Of a stretch of DNA of 64,000 nucleotides, positions 1 through 7,804 are shown in pieces. Under the pieces are notes generated by a model. It saw only the letters and a program-made list of their open reading frames with translations. It was not told the origin of the DNA and did not search any database. Source of the DNA: Akkermansia biwaensis. Lineage in GTDB: Bacteria > Verrucomicrobiota > Verrucomicrobiia > Verrucomicrobiales > Akkermansiaceae. Within the stretch, counting starts at the first letter, position 1. Every line of letters begins with the position of its first letter. The stretch is taken from contig NZ_AP025943.1 in the NCBI RefSeq assembly GCF_026072915.1, positions 2,108,001 through 2,172,000 of the forward strand, read 5' to 3'. Made by a program: the position numbers and the translations under genes.

Positions 1-420
1 GCGGAGTCAGGGATAAAGCGGACGACAAAGAGCCGGGCGAATGGACCGGGAATTGTCCGGGAACCGTTGTTGCGGCCTCCGGGAACGACCGTTTGAGTTT
101 TTTCCTTCCCGGTATCTGCCGGCATTCATTTTTTCCGCCGGGAAAGAAGCGTGTTTGAGCAAATCCGGTACAGGGAAGGGCCGGGCATCCTTTCCATGCC
201 CTTAACCCTTAGATTTGGGAAGGAGCCTTCTTTTTGCCGCGGGCGCATGCCGTCTCCCCCTCGGCCCCGATGCCTGAGCCGCTTTTCAGATTTGCGCGGA
301 AAGGGTGCCTTCCTTTTCTCGCCGTACGGGCATGGGGACCGGCTGTCACCCGGGCGGCCAGTTTCCGGCTTTTGTTTTTTGCGGCGCTTTCCGGGGCGCC
401 CCTTTCTTCGTTCTGGACGT
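1..420. other. Window edge without a supported gene
   Basis: No reading frame here has recognisable family features. On the plus strand the first frame is open from base 1 to a stop near 93 (about 30 codons), so the window could cut the 3' end of an upstream plus-strand gene, but nothing in that tail identifies it. The rest is GC-rich and appears intergenic, lying beyond the 3' end of the minus-strand glycosylase gene. Confidence 0.35.
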
Positions 421-1158
421 TCAGTCCTGTAAAATGCCCAGTTCCTTGAGCTGCTGGATGGGGCGTTCCGGCCAGAGCTTGTTGGCGACGGGGCTGGCGG
501 GGCTCGGATGGAGCAGGGTGCCGATGGTGAACGATTTGTCCGGCAGGAGCGCGGCGGCAGCTCGGAGCTTTTGCGTGGCGTACGCCCCCACGCCCACGAG
601 GGTATGCGGATTCAGGATGGTGATGAGGGCTACCAGATGCCGCATGCACACGGCGTCCACAGCGGCGCGCTGTTCTGCGGGCAGCTTGTCCGGAGTGATG
701 TTGGCGCCTGTGGCGCTCATCCAAACAAGGGGGCAATAGTTGGCCACGTAGTTGTGGCGGAAGAAGTTTTCCGCCGTGCCGAAGGTTTCCGCAAACAGTC
801 CCCACAGGCGGCGGCCGCTCACTTCCGAACGCGGGCAGTCAAACCCCTCCACGGGGCGTTTGGGGTGGGTGTGTTCCGGCCTGCCCACTTCTTCGCGGAT
901 GTGCATCCAGTTGACGACGGCGTCCACTTCTCCGAAGGGTACGCCCGTTTGGGCCATGCCGAAGGGGCCGGGATTCATGCCCAGGAAAAGATGCCTTTTT
1001 TCACCGTTTCCGTATTTCAGGACGTATTGTTCGTGCGGAGCCCATGCGTAGGAAAGCGGATTGTAGGTGAAGTGTACTGGCTCCCCGAACCGGAGCCGGG
1101 CTGTTCCGTCCCGGAGGTCGGCCGTGGCGTTCAGAATGGCGGATGCGGTGGCGTTCAT
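421..1158 (-). CDS. SMUG1-type uracil-DNA glycosylase
   Basis: This 245-residue protein is a single-strand-selective monofunctional uracil-DNA glycosylase of the SMUG1 branch. It removes uracil and oxidised pyrimidines from DNA to start base-excision repair in the cytoplasm. The first active-site motif is GMNPGPFGMAQTGVPFG at residues 60-76, nearly identical to animal SMUG1, and the second, HPSPASP, is at 217-223. Length matches the family (240-270). The start at 1158 lies just before a conserved N-terminal helix. It is divergent from pfkA, with about 110 bp between the two starts, so both promoters share that gap. SMUG1 is scattered in bacteria and is often taken as laterally acquired; that is inference here, since base composition resembles the neighbours. 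Confidence 0.9.
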   Translation of the reverse strand: MNATASAILNATADLRDGTARLRFGEPVHFTYNPLSYAWAPHEQYVLKYGNGEKRHLFLGMNPGPFGMAQTGVPFGEVDAVVNWMHIREEVGRPEHTHPKRPVEGFDCPRSEVSGRRLWGLFAETFGTAENFFRHNYVANYCPLVWMSATGANITPDKLPAEQRAAVDAVCMRHLVALITILNPHTLVGVGAYATQKLRAAAALLPDKSFTIGTLLHPSPASPVANKLWPERPIQQLKELGILQD

Positions 1159-1210
1159 GCCTCCTTATCATGGGGCCTTTTCGTTTATTGCGCCAGCAAA
1201 AACTCCGCGC

Positions 1211-1238
1211 TTGCATTATTTGTCCGGCACGGTAACAT
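1211..1238 (+). promoter_or_regulatory. Candidate sigma-70 promoter for pfkA
   Basis: TTGCAT (1211-1216) and TAACAT (1233-1238) are separated by 16 bp and lie 30 bp before the pfkA start. The match to consensus is moderate. No Shine-Dalgarno sequence is obvious before the ATG at 1269. Confidence 0.4.
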
Positions 1239-1268
1239 TTCCCCCCGGACAAGTTAACCTTATTACTT

Positions 1269-2231
1269 ATGAGTGGAATAGCCATTATGACATCGGGCGG
1301 TGACGCCGCCGGCATGAATCCGGCGATCAAGTCTGCCGTGGATCATGCCCGCCAGCTTGGAATGAATCCCTACGTTGTCTATGACGGTCTGGAAGGGCTG
1401 ATCGATGGAAAGATCAAGGAGGCTACCCGGGAACTGACCAGTGACATGATTTACCGTGGCGGAACTCTCCTCCGCTCCTCCCGCTCCAAGCGCTTTTTCG
1501 ACTACGAATTCCGCAAGCAGGCCTACGAACATCTGAAGGCGCGCGACATCAACAAGCTCATCATTATGGGCGGCGACGGCTCCTTCCGCGCCCTGAACGA
1601 CTTTTTCAACGATTTTGAAGTGCCCTTCGCCGGCATTCCGGCCACGATCGACAACGACATCGCCGGGACGGACTACTGCCTGGGCGTGGATACGGCCCAG
1701 AACGTCATTCTGGACTGCATCGATTCCGTGCGCGATACCGCCCGCTCCCATCACCGTGCGTTCGTGATTGAGACCATGGGCCGAGATTGCGGCTACCTGG
1801 CGATGACCACCGCCCTGTGCAGCGCGGCGGACATTTGTATCGTCCCCGAAATTCCCTACGATCTGGAATCCATTTACAAGCGCCTCCAGCCCGCCATCAA
1901 CGAGGAAGGGAGCTGCATCATCGCCGTGGTGGCGGAAGGCACCCGCGTGGCCCAGTACCTCACCCGCTGGCTGACGGAACGCGCCGGCATGGATACCCGC
2001 CTGACCGTTCTGGGCCATGTACAGCGCGGCGGCTCTCCTTCCGCCCGCGACCGCCTGATGGGCACCCGCTTTGCCACGCGCGCCGTGGAAGCCCTGCACA
2101 AGGGGGACATCAACCAGATCATGGTGTACCACGACGGACAGTACGGCTATGCCTCCCTGGATGCCGTGGCCGGCCAGCAGTATTCCGTCAATCCGGACAT
2201 CATCAACCTTTGCCGCGAACTGAGCTGCTGA
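1269..2231 (+). CDS. pfkA: 6-phosphofructokinase
   Basis: The product (320 residues) phosphorylates fructose 6-phosphate to fructose 1,6-bisphosphate, the committed step of glycolysis, in the cytoplasm. The nucleotide-binding TSGGDAAGMN motif is at 8-17, GGDGS at 101-105 (the form usual for ATP-dependent enzymes; PPi-dependent ones carry GGDD), the catalytic PATIDND loop at 124-130, MGRDCGYLA at 170-178, and an effector/substrate RGGSPSARDR motif near 255. Length is that of the short bacterial PfkA type. It stands alone with its own candidate promoter upstream and a strong hairpin terminator about 30 bp downstream. The phosphoryl donor is predicted from the GGDG motif only. Confidence 0.95.
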   Translation: MSGIAIMTSGGDAAGMNPAIKSAVDHARQLGMNPYVVYDGLEGLIDGKIKEATRELTSDMIYRGGTLLRSSRSKRFFDYEFRKQAYEHLKARDINKLIIMGGDGSFRALNDFFNDFEVPFAGIPATIDNDIAGTDYCLGVDTAQNVILDCIDSVRDTARSHHRAFVIETMGRDCGYLAMTTALCSAADICIVPEIPYDLESIYKRLQPAINEEGSCIIAVVAEGTRVAQYLTRWLTERAGMDTRLTVLGHVQRGGSPSARDRLMGTRFATRAVEALHKGDINQIMVYHDGQYGYASLDAVAGQQYSVNPDIINLCRELSC

Positions 2232-2259
2232 TTCGTTCCGCGCCGGACGCATCTTTTTT

Positions 2260-2302
2260 CCGCCCATGCGCTTCTTTCTGGAAGCATGGGCGGATTTGTT
2301 TT
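2260..2302 (+). terminator. Rho-independent terminator after pfkA
   Basis: A perfect 10-bp stem, CCGCCCATGC (2260-2269) with GCATGGGCGG (2284-2293), is followed by the T-rich tail ATTTGTTTT. It ends the pfkA transcript, and its tail overlaps the -35 box proposed for rfbB. Confidence 0.8.
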
Positions 2303-2329
2303 GAAAAGCCGCATCCGTCCTAGTATCAT
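2301..2329 (+). promoter_or_regulatory. Candidate sigma-70 promoter for rfbB-rfbA
   Basis: TTGAAA (2301-2306) and TATCAT (2324-2329) are spaced by exactly 17 bp, and the rfbB ATG follows 27 bp later. The -35 box sits inside the T-rich tail of the pfkA terminator. Confidence 0.5.
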
Positions 2330-2356
2330 AAAAGCGGAAATTTTCCTGAAAACAGT

Positions 2357-3412
2357 ATGATGAGAGTTATCGTTACGGGCGGAGCCGGATTCATCGGCTC
2401 CAATCTGGTCAGGCTGCTGCTGGAGCGCGGCTGTGAAGTCCTGAACATTGACGCCCTGACTTATGCGGGCAACATTCATTCCCTGGATGACGTGGCAGAC
2501 CTGCCCGCGTACCGTTTTCTGCATGCGGACGTGCGGGATGCCGAACTGATGCGGCGCACCATGAAGGAGTATTCCCCGGACTGGGTGATGCACCTGGCGG
2601 CGGAATCCCATGTGGACCGCTCCATTGACGATCCGGGCGATTTCATTACCACGAACGTGATGGGGACTTTTTCCATGCTTCAGGCCTCCCTGGATTACTA
2701 CCGCTCCCTGGAGGGGGAAAGGAAGCAGCGTTTCCGCTTCCATCACATTTCCACCGACGAAGTGTACGGTACTTTGGGCCGGGACGGCCTGTTTACGGAA
2801 GCCACGCCGTACAGCCCCCATTCCCCGTATTCCTCCAGCAAGGCGGCCAGCGACCATCTGGTGCGCGCCTGGCACGATACGTACGGCCTGCCCGTACTGG
2901 TCACGAACTGCTCCAATAATTACGGCCCCTACCAGTTTCCCGAGAAGCTGATTCCCGTGGTGATCCTGAAGGCCCTGGCCGGGGAGCCCATCCCCGTGTA
3001 CGGCAAGGGGGAGAACGTGCGGGACTGGCTGTATGTGCTGGACCATTGCGAAGCGCTGTTCACCGTTGTTTCTTCCGGGAAACCCGGGGAAACGTACAAT
3101 ATAGGCGGCAATAACGAAAAAACGAATCTGGAACTGGTGGAGCTGCTGTGCTCCCATCTGGACGAATTGCGGCCGCGCGCGGACGGCGGAAGCTACCGGG
3201 ACCAGATTACGTTTGTCCGGGACAGGCCGGGGCATGACCTGCGCTACGCGATCGACGCTTCCAAGATACGCCGGGAGCTGGGCTGGGAGCCCAAGCAGGA
3301 CCATTCCTCCGGATTCAGGAAGACCATCGAATGGTATTTGACCCATGAAGAGTGGTGGCGGCGCATCCTTTCCGGGGACTACCGTTTGGAGCGTTTGGGT
3401 ATTAATGGATAG
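2357..3412 (+). CDS. rfbB: dTDP-glucose 4,6-dehydratase
   Basis: RfbB (351 residues) converts dTDP-glucose to dTDP-4-keto-6-deoxyglucose, the second step toward dTDP-rhamnose and other deoxy sugars of LPS and glycoproteins. It is an extended short-chain dehydrogenase: the NAD-binding TGGAGFIG is at 7-14, the catalytic acid/base pair lies in STDEVYG at 132-138, and YxxxK is Y158-K162. Full length for the family. The next gene, rfbA, starts 9 bp after the stop and makes its substrate, so the two form an operon. rfbC and rfbD are not in the window, so the final sugar cannot be named. The start ATGATG leaves the second Met as an alternative. Confidence 0.96.
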   Translation: MMRVIVTGGAGFIGSNLVRLLLERGCEVLNIDALTYAGNIHSLDDVADLPAYRFLHADVRDAELMRRTMKEYSPDWVMHLAAESHVDRSIDDPGDFITTNVMGTFSMLQASLDYYRSLEGERKQRFRFHHISTDEVYGTLGRDGLFTEATPYSPHSPYSSSKAASDHLVRAWHDTYGLPVLVTNCSNNYGPYQFPEKLIPVVILKALAGEPIPVYGKGENVRDWLYVLDHCEALFTVVSSGKPGETYNIGGNNEKTNLELVELLCSHLDELRPRADGGSYRDQITFVRDRPGHDLRYAIDASKIRRELGWEPKQDHSSGFRKTIEWYLTHEEWWRRILSGDYRLERLGING

Positions 3413-3421
3413 GAGATTGAT

Positions 3422-4285
3422 ATGAAAGGTATTGTTCTGGCCGGAGGGAGCGGCACCCGCCTGCATCCCGTGACGCTTTCCGTCAGCAAGCAGCTGCTGC
3501 CCATTTACGACAAGCCGATGGTGTATTATCCCATTTCCGTGCTGATGCTGGCCGGAATACGGGAGATTCTCGTCATTTCCTCCCCGGAGGCCTTGCCGCT
3601 GTACCGCGAGCTGCTGGGTGACGGAAGCAGGTTCGGCGTGACTTTCGATTTCAAGGTCCAACCCAGGCCGGAAGGGCTGGCCCAGGCGTTTACCATTGGG
3701 AAGGAGTTCATCGGCGGAGATTCGGTGGCCCTGGTGCTGGGGGACAATATTTTTTACGGCCGCGGCCTGACGGAGAAGTTGAGAAGGGCCGCCGCCCTGG
3801 AAAGCGGGGCAACCGTTTTCGGCTACCAGGTGCATGATCCGCAGCGTTTCGGCGTGGTGGAGTTTGACGAGGAGGGAAAGGCGGTCTCCATTGAGGAAAA
3901 GCCCGCCAATCCTAAGTCGGACATGGCCGTGACGGGGCTGTATTTTTACGACAACCAGGTGGTGGACATCGCCGGGCAGATTCCCAAATCCGCCCGCGGG
4001 GAACTGGAAATCACGTCCGTGAACCAGGAGTACCTGAAGCAGGGGCTGCTGCGCGTGGAAAAACTGGCCCGCGGCTATACCTGGCTGGATACCGGAACGC
4101 ATGATACGCTGTTGGAGGCGTCCATGTTTGTCCGCACGCTGGAACACCACCAGGGGTTCAAGGTGGCGTGCCTGGAAGAAATCGCCTTCAACAACGGCTG
4201 GATTTCCGCGGAAGTTCTGCAGAAACAGGCGGAAACCATGCGCAACAACAGCTACGGCCAGTATCTGCTGGATTTGCTTCCTTGA
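3422..4285 (+). CDS. rfbA: Glucose-1-phosphate thymidylyltransferase
   Basis: RfbA (287 residues) joins dTTP and glucose 1-phosphate into dTDP-glucose, the entry to dTDP-deoxysugar synthesis. The nucleotidyltransferase signature GGSGTRLHP is at 8-16, followed by the family-typical [16 protein letters not shown] at 22-37; LGDNIFYG near 108-115 carries the metal-binding Asp. Length is exactly that of RmlA enzymes. A clear GGAG Shine-Dalgarno lies about 8 bp before the ATG, unlike many genes here. It follows rfbB by 9 bp and is the last gene of that operon. RmlA is commonly feedback-inhibited by dTDP-rhamnose; that is family knowledge, not seen here. Confidence 0.96.
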   Translation: MKGIVLAGGSGTRLHPVTLSVSKQLLPIYDKPMVYYPISVLMLAGIREILVISSPEALPLYRELLGDGSRFGVTFDFKVQPRPEGLAQAFTIGKEFIGGDSVALVLGDNIFYGRGLTEKLRRAAALESGATVFGYQVHDPQRFGVVEFDEEGKAVSIEEKPANPKSDMAVTGLYFYDNQVVDIAGQIPKSARGELEITSVNQEYLKQGLLRVEKLARGYTWLDTGTHDTLLEASMFVRTLEHHQGFKVACLEEIAFNNGWISAEVLQKQAETMRNNSYGQYLLDLLP

Positions 4286-4622
4286 GAGAAGAAGGGGATT
4301 TCCTTCCTTCTCCGCGAATTCCATGCTCCGGCCAGAGAGAAGCCGGGGGAGGGATGCCACCCCATTTGGAGATTCCCGCCGTCAGGGAAAGTGGATAGTC
4401 TTATGGCGGCCCGGTCTGTGTTGCTTCCCCCGGAATTCCAGGGAGCATCCTTTATTCTGCCTGAGATCTGCGGCAGCTTGTTCCAGTGTGGAGGGTGTGC
4501 AACCCGTCAAAGGAATCCGGAACGGGAATGGGATGTCGTGCGCCGGCGGCGGCTGCGACAGCGTGGAAAGTACATGCCTGGAACATTTTTCCCGGTCTCT
4601 TTTAACGGCTGTTCCGGCTGAT
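4286..4622. other. Convergent intergenic region after rfbA
   Basis: These 337 bp separate the 3' ends of rfbA and a minus-strand membrane protein. Right after the rfbA stop an imperfect hairpin (GAGAAG pairing with CTTCTC, about 4284-4313) may serve as a terminator, though it lacks a T-run. Short open frames exist but none shows family features or coding-like composition. Confidence 0.4.
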
Positions 4623-5345
4623 TCACTTTTCTTCTTCAGGAAAGCGGGGATCGTTCTTTTCAGGCATGGAGACGATCCGGGGCACGCGACGGAACAATGC
4701 CCACGCCAGAAGGACGGAAAAAAGGCACAGGGCCAGTTCCAGCGCGCAGGAGAGCGCCATGAGTATTTCCGGCAGGAACTGCGTAGGCTTGGCCGCCAGG
4801 TTCATCCAGAGTGACATGGCCAGAACGATCAGGGCTCCTTGGAGGGCATAGCATGCCGCGAGAACGGCCCAGGCCAGGAAACGCTTCCTCCAGGCGGCCG
4901 GATAGCCTTTTATGTACGGCAGGGAAAAAAAGGCGGTGGCGGCTGCCAGCAGGAATGTTGTTTCCAGAACCGTGTCTGCCGCCATGAGCCTGACGGCGGC
5001 AGGGCTGGCGGAGAGAAGAAGGAGGGCTGCATACAGGGCGGGGAAAACCATCAGGAAACTCAGTGTGCGGGTGACATAGCTGCCGCGCGATGCCAGCAGG
5101 GCGCGGGCGCCCCACGCAACAAGCACGGACAGGGAAATGATGGTGACAATTTCCGCCAGGAGCGCCGCGGGCACGCTCCATGCCGCGCTGTCCGGGAGAT
5201 GAAAGAGTACGGGCATCAGCAGATGGTGCAGGACGGTCAGGACGATTCCGGCGCAGAACGCAAGCGCGCAGATGCGGACGGCCTGCCTGACGCCCGGATA
5301 AATCATCCAGTCTTCGGGGCGGGGGGAAGGGGAGTCGTTCGGCAT
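4623..5345 (-). CDS. Multi-pass membrane protein of unknown function
   Basis: I do not recognise the family of this 240-residue protein. Six to seven hydrophobic segments are visible, roughly at 23-45, 58-80, 92-113, 118-140, 155-180 and 190-215, so it should sit in the inner membrane. The N-terminus is short and cytoplasmic-looking and the C-terminus is charged with an acidic end (DPRFPEEEK). It lies between the convergent rfbA and the terminator of the propionate operon and reads in the same direction as that operon, but the hairpin at 5364-5395 should separate it. Function cannot be inferred from context. Confidence 0.7.
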   Translation of the reverse strand: MPNDSPSPRPEDWMIYPGVRQAVRICALAFCAGIVLTVLHHLLMPVLFHLPDSAAWSVPAALLAEIVTIISLSVLVAWGARALLASRGSYVTRTLSFLMVFPALYAALLLLSASPAAVRLMAADTVLETTFLLAAATAFFSLPYIKGYPAAWRKRFLAWAVLAACYALQGALIVLAMSLWMNLAAKPTQFLPEILMALSCALELALCLFSVLLAWALFRRVPRIVSMPEKNDPRFPEEEK

Positions 5346-5363
5346 GGCAGCGGCGGAGTCATG

Positions 5364-5395
5364 AAAAAGGGCCGCTTCCGGCGAGGAAGCGGCCC
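5364..5395 (-). terminator. Terminator of the propionate operon
   Basis: On the minus strand a perfect 11-bp stem, GGGCCGCTTCC with GGAAGCGGCCC around a 5-nt loop, is followed directly by five T residues. It lies 38 bp after the CoA-transferase stop and should end the seven-gene transcript. Confidence 0.88.
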
Positions 5396-5433
5396 TGCAA
5401 GTTTAACGCGGAGACGCGAATGGTCAATGCGGA

Positions 5434-6921
5434 TCAGGCGGAAAAGTCGGCGTTTCTCATGTCGCCGGTTTCCTGGAACTTGGTGTGCATTTCAAAGGCT
5501 TTGGCCAGGCAGTGGGGCGTATGGCCCTGGGGCGTGAGCGCGATGTACTGGCGCAGTTTTTCCTGATAGTCCGGATGGACGCACTTGGTGATGATTTCCT
5601 CCGCGCGGTCGCGGGGGCATTTGCCGCGCAGGTCGGCCACACCGTATTCCGTGACAATGATGTCCACGTCGTGTTCCGTGTGGTCGTGGTGGGAAACCAT
5701 CGGCACGATGGAGGAGATGGCTCCGCCCTTGGCCGTGGAGGGGCAGGTGAAGATGGTGAGGTAGCCGTTGCGGGCGAAGTCCCCGGAACCGCCGATGCCG
5801 TTCATCATTTGCTTGCCAAAGAAGTGCGTGGAGTTCACCTGGCCGAAGAGGTCCACTTCAATGGCCGTGTTGATGCAGATGAGGCCCAGGCGGCGCACGA
5901 TTTCAGCGTTGTTGGAGATTTCCTGCGGGCGCAGAATCACCTTGGATTTGTAGAAGTCCAGATCCTTGTACATTTCCGCCAGCATGGCGTCGGAGACGGT
6001 CAGGGAACAGCCGCCAGCGAAGGTGCAGCGTCCTTCCTTCATCAGCGTGATGACGGAGTCCTGAATTACTTCCGTGTACATCTGGAAGTTCGGAATTTTC
6101 TTGTTGCGGCCCAGGGCGCCCAGGACGGCGTTGGCAATGTTGCCTACGCCGGACTGGATAGGCAGGAAGGAGGCGGGAATACGCCCGGCTTCCAGTTCTT
6201 CTTCCAGGAATTTGGCGACGTTTTCCCCGATTTTGTCCGTGATGGGGTCTCCGGGCTTGAAGGCGCCGATGCCGTCCGGTTCATTGGTGCGGACGATGCC
6301 GACGACCTTGGAGGGGTCGATTTTCCAGGTCAGGGAACCGACGCGTTCGGAAGGCTTGGTGAGGGGGATGGGCTGGCGGTTGGGCGGGTCCAGCGGCATC
6401 ATCAGGTCGTGCATGCCCTTGAGTTCCTTCGGATGGTAGGCGTTCACCTCCACGATGATACGTTCCGCGAGCTCGCAGTAGGTGGGGGTGTTGCCCGCAC
6501 CGGTGGTCAGCGTGATTTCCCCTTCCGGAGTGATGTCCGCCACTTCAATGATGGCGGTTTTTACGGCGGGGATGTGGCCGTAGCGCATGTACATGGCCGT
6601 ATGGGACAGGTGCATGTCGTTGTAGCGGGTGCGGCCGCTGTTGATGTTTTTGCGCAGGGCGGGGGAGGACTGGTAGGGCGTGCGGCAGTCCACGGCGTCC
6701 GCTTCCGCCAGGGCGCCGTCCGCGGAGGCGCTGGTGGAGGCTCCCGTAAAGATGTTTACCTTGAAGGGACGGCCCGCTTCATGTTCCGCGATTGCCCTGG
6801 CGGCAATGGCGCGGGGGACCGCCTTGGGTACTCCGGCGGCGGTGAAACCGCTGAAGCCGATATTTTCACCATGTTCAATGAGAGCTGCTGCTTCTTCTGG
6901 TGTCAATTCCTTGTAACTCAT
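5434..6921 (-). CDS. Succinate/propionate CoA-transferase (acetyl-CoA hydrolase family)
   Basis: This 495-residue protein belongs to the Cat1/AarC/ScpC family, which moves CoA between succinate and acetate or propionate. After the decarboxylase module upstream, the likely job is propionyl-CoA + succinate to propionate + succinyl-CoA, recycling CoA for the methylmalonyl-CoA pathway. The catalytic Glu is E284 in MYTEVIQD, aligned by family motif with the AarC active-site Glu; the CoA-binding loop GGSGDFARN is at 377-385. The frame is open further upstream to 7113, but that extension overlaps the biotin ligase gene and lacks family character, so the MSYKEL start at 6921 is chosen. Last gene of the operon. 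Acetate rather than propionate specificity is possible. Confidence 0.9.
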   Translation of the reverse strand: MSYKELTPEEAAALIEHGENIGFSGFTAAGVPKAVPRAIAARAIAEHEAGRPFKVNIFTGASTSASADGALAEADAVDCRTPYQSSPALRKNINSGRTRYNDMHLSHTAMYMRYGHIPAVKTAIIEVADITPEGEITLTTGAGNTPTYCELAERIIVEVNAYHPKELKGMHDLMMPLDPPNRQPIPLTKPSERVGSLTWKIDPSKVVGIVRTNEPDGIGAFKPGDPITDKIGENVAKFLEEELEAGRIPASFLPIQSGVGNIANAVLGALGRNKKIPNFQMYTEVIQDSVITLMKEGRCTFAGGCSLTVSDAMLAEMYKDLDFYKSKVILRPQEISNNAEIVRRLGLICINTAIEVDLFGQVNSTHFFGKQMMNGIGGSGDFARNGYLTIFTCPSTAKGGAISSIVPMVSHHDHTEHDVDIIVTEYGVADLRGKCPRDRAEEIITKCVHPDYQEKLRQYIALTPQGHTPHCLAKAFEMHTKFQETGDMRNADFSA

Positions 6922-6988
6922 GTCAGTTGATTTTTGTTGAATGAAAATGAAAGAATCCTCCGTATTTATGGGAAAGGGAGGGATAGGC

Positions 6989-7768
6989 TCATTCTTCCTT
7001 GAGCCTGTTGACCAGGTGTGCCGGAATGGTTCTGGCGCGGCCGGCCGGAAGGGATAACACAGGATTGCCCTGATCGTCAATCCCTGTAAATATTCCCTGG
7101 ACGGTTTCGTCATCCGTGAAGACGGTCACGGGCCGGGGTTCCGCCCAGGCTAGGGCCAGGGAATCCCGCAGGGCGGAGATGCCTCCGCGTGAAAATGCGG
7201 TGAAAACCCGGTCCAGATGGGAGGCCAGAGCGGCCATGACGCCGTGAACGGAAGGACAGTCCGGCAGCAAGTCCGAGAGACGTGCGGGCGGGTCCTGCAC
7301 CATGCCGGCGATTCCGGCCACGTCATTGAAGACGTTGACGCCGATGCCGATGACCGCCATATGGTCCGAAGGACGTTCCACCAGGATGCCCGCCAGCTTG
7401 GAGCGGCCCACCAGCAAATCGTTCGGCCAGCGCAGGCGGGTGTTCCGTATGCCCATGTCCCGCAGCATGTCCAGCAGCGCAACCCCTGCGACGAGGGGCA
7501 GATGCCCCCAGCAGATTTCCGAGGAAGCTTCATGCGGCGTGTCCAGGGGAACGGTGAAGGAGGCCCACAGGCCGCCTTTCTCCCCTATCCATTGGCGGTT
7601 GAATCTGCCCCGGCCTCCGGTCTGCACCCGGCAGACGGCGATATGCCGCGGGGGGAGCGTGCGGGCCAGGTCGTTGGTGGAAAAAGCCTCGGCCCATTCA
7701 TGATAGGTCCAGTCGCCGCATGGTCCTTCCTCCTCTGCAGGAGTGGGGCATGGGGGTGTGGAGTTCAT
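6989..7768 (-). CDS. birA: Biotin--[carboxylase] ligase, short form
   Basis: BirA (259 residues) makes biotinyl-AMP and attaches biotin to the lysine of biotin carrier domains, here presumably the MmdC carrier encoded two genes upstream. The biotin/ATP loop GGRGRFNRQW is at 51-60, RWPNDLLV at 113-120, KLAGILVE at 124-131 and GIGVNV at 141-146; a small C-terminal SH3-like domain follows. The N-terminal winged-helix DNA-binding domain of bifunctional BirA is absent, so this is an enzyme only and not a biotin repressor. It lies between the decarboxylase beta subunit (36 bp upstream) and the CoA-transferase, which ties the modifying enzyme to its substrate. Confidence 0.92.
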   Translation of the reverse strand: MNSTPPCPTPAEEEGPCGDWTYHEWAEAFSTNDLARTLPPRHIAVCRVQTGGRGRFNRQWIGEKGGLWASFTVPLDTPHEASSEICWGHLPLVAGVALLDMLRDMGIRNTRLRWPNDLLVGRSKLAGILVERPSDHMAVIGIGVNVFNDVAGIAGMVQDPPARLSDLLPDCPSVHGVMAALASHLDRVFTAFSRGGISALRDSLALAWAEPRPVTVFTDDETVQGIFTGIDDQGNPVLSLPAGRARTIPAHLVNRLKEE

Positions 7769-7804
7769 GGGATGGGCCGAGGCCTGGGATGATGTTTATT
7801 CAGG

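Noticed and set aside
2147-4360. A 737-codon minus-strand open frame opposite rfbB and rfbA
   Set aside because: It is antisense to two full-length enzymes with intact motifs; high GC content keeps the opposite frame free of stops.
4391-4621. Small plus-strand frame after rfbA
   Set aside because: No ribosome site, no family features and unusual Arg/Gly-rich composition.
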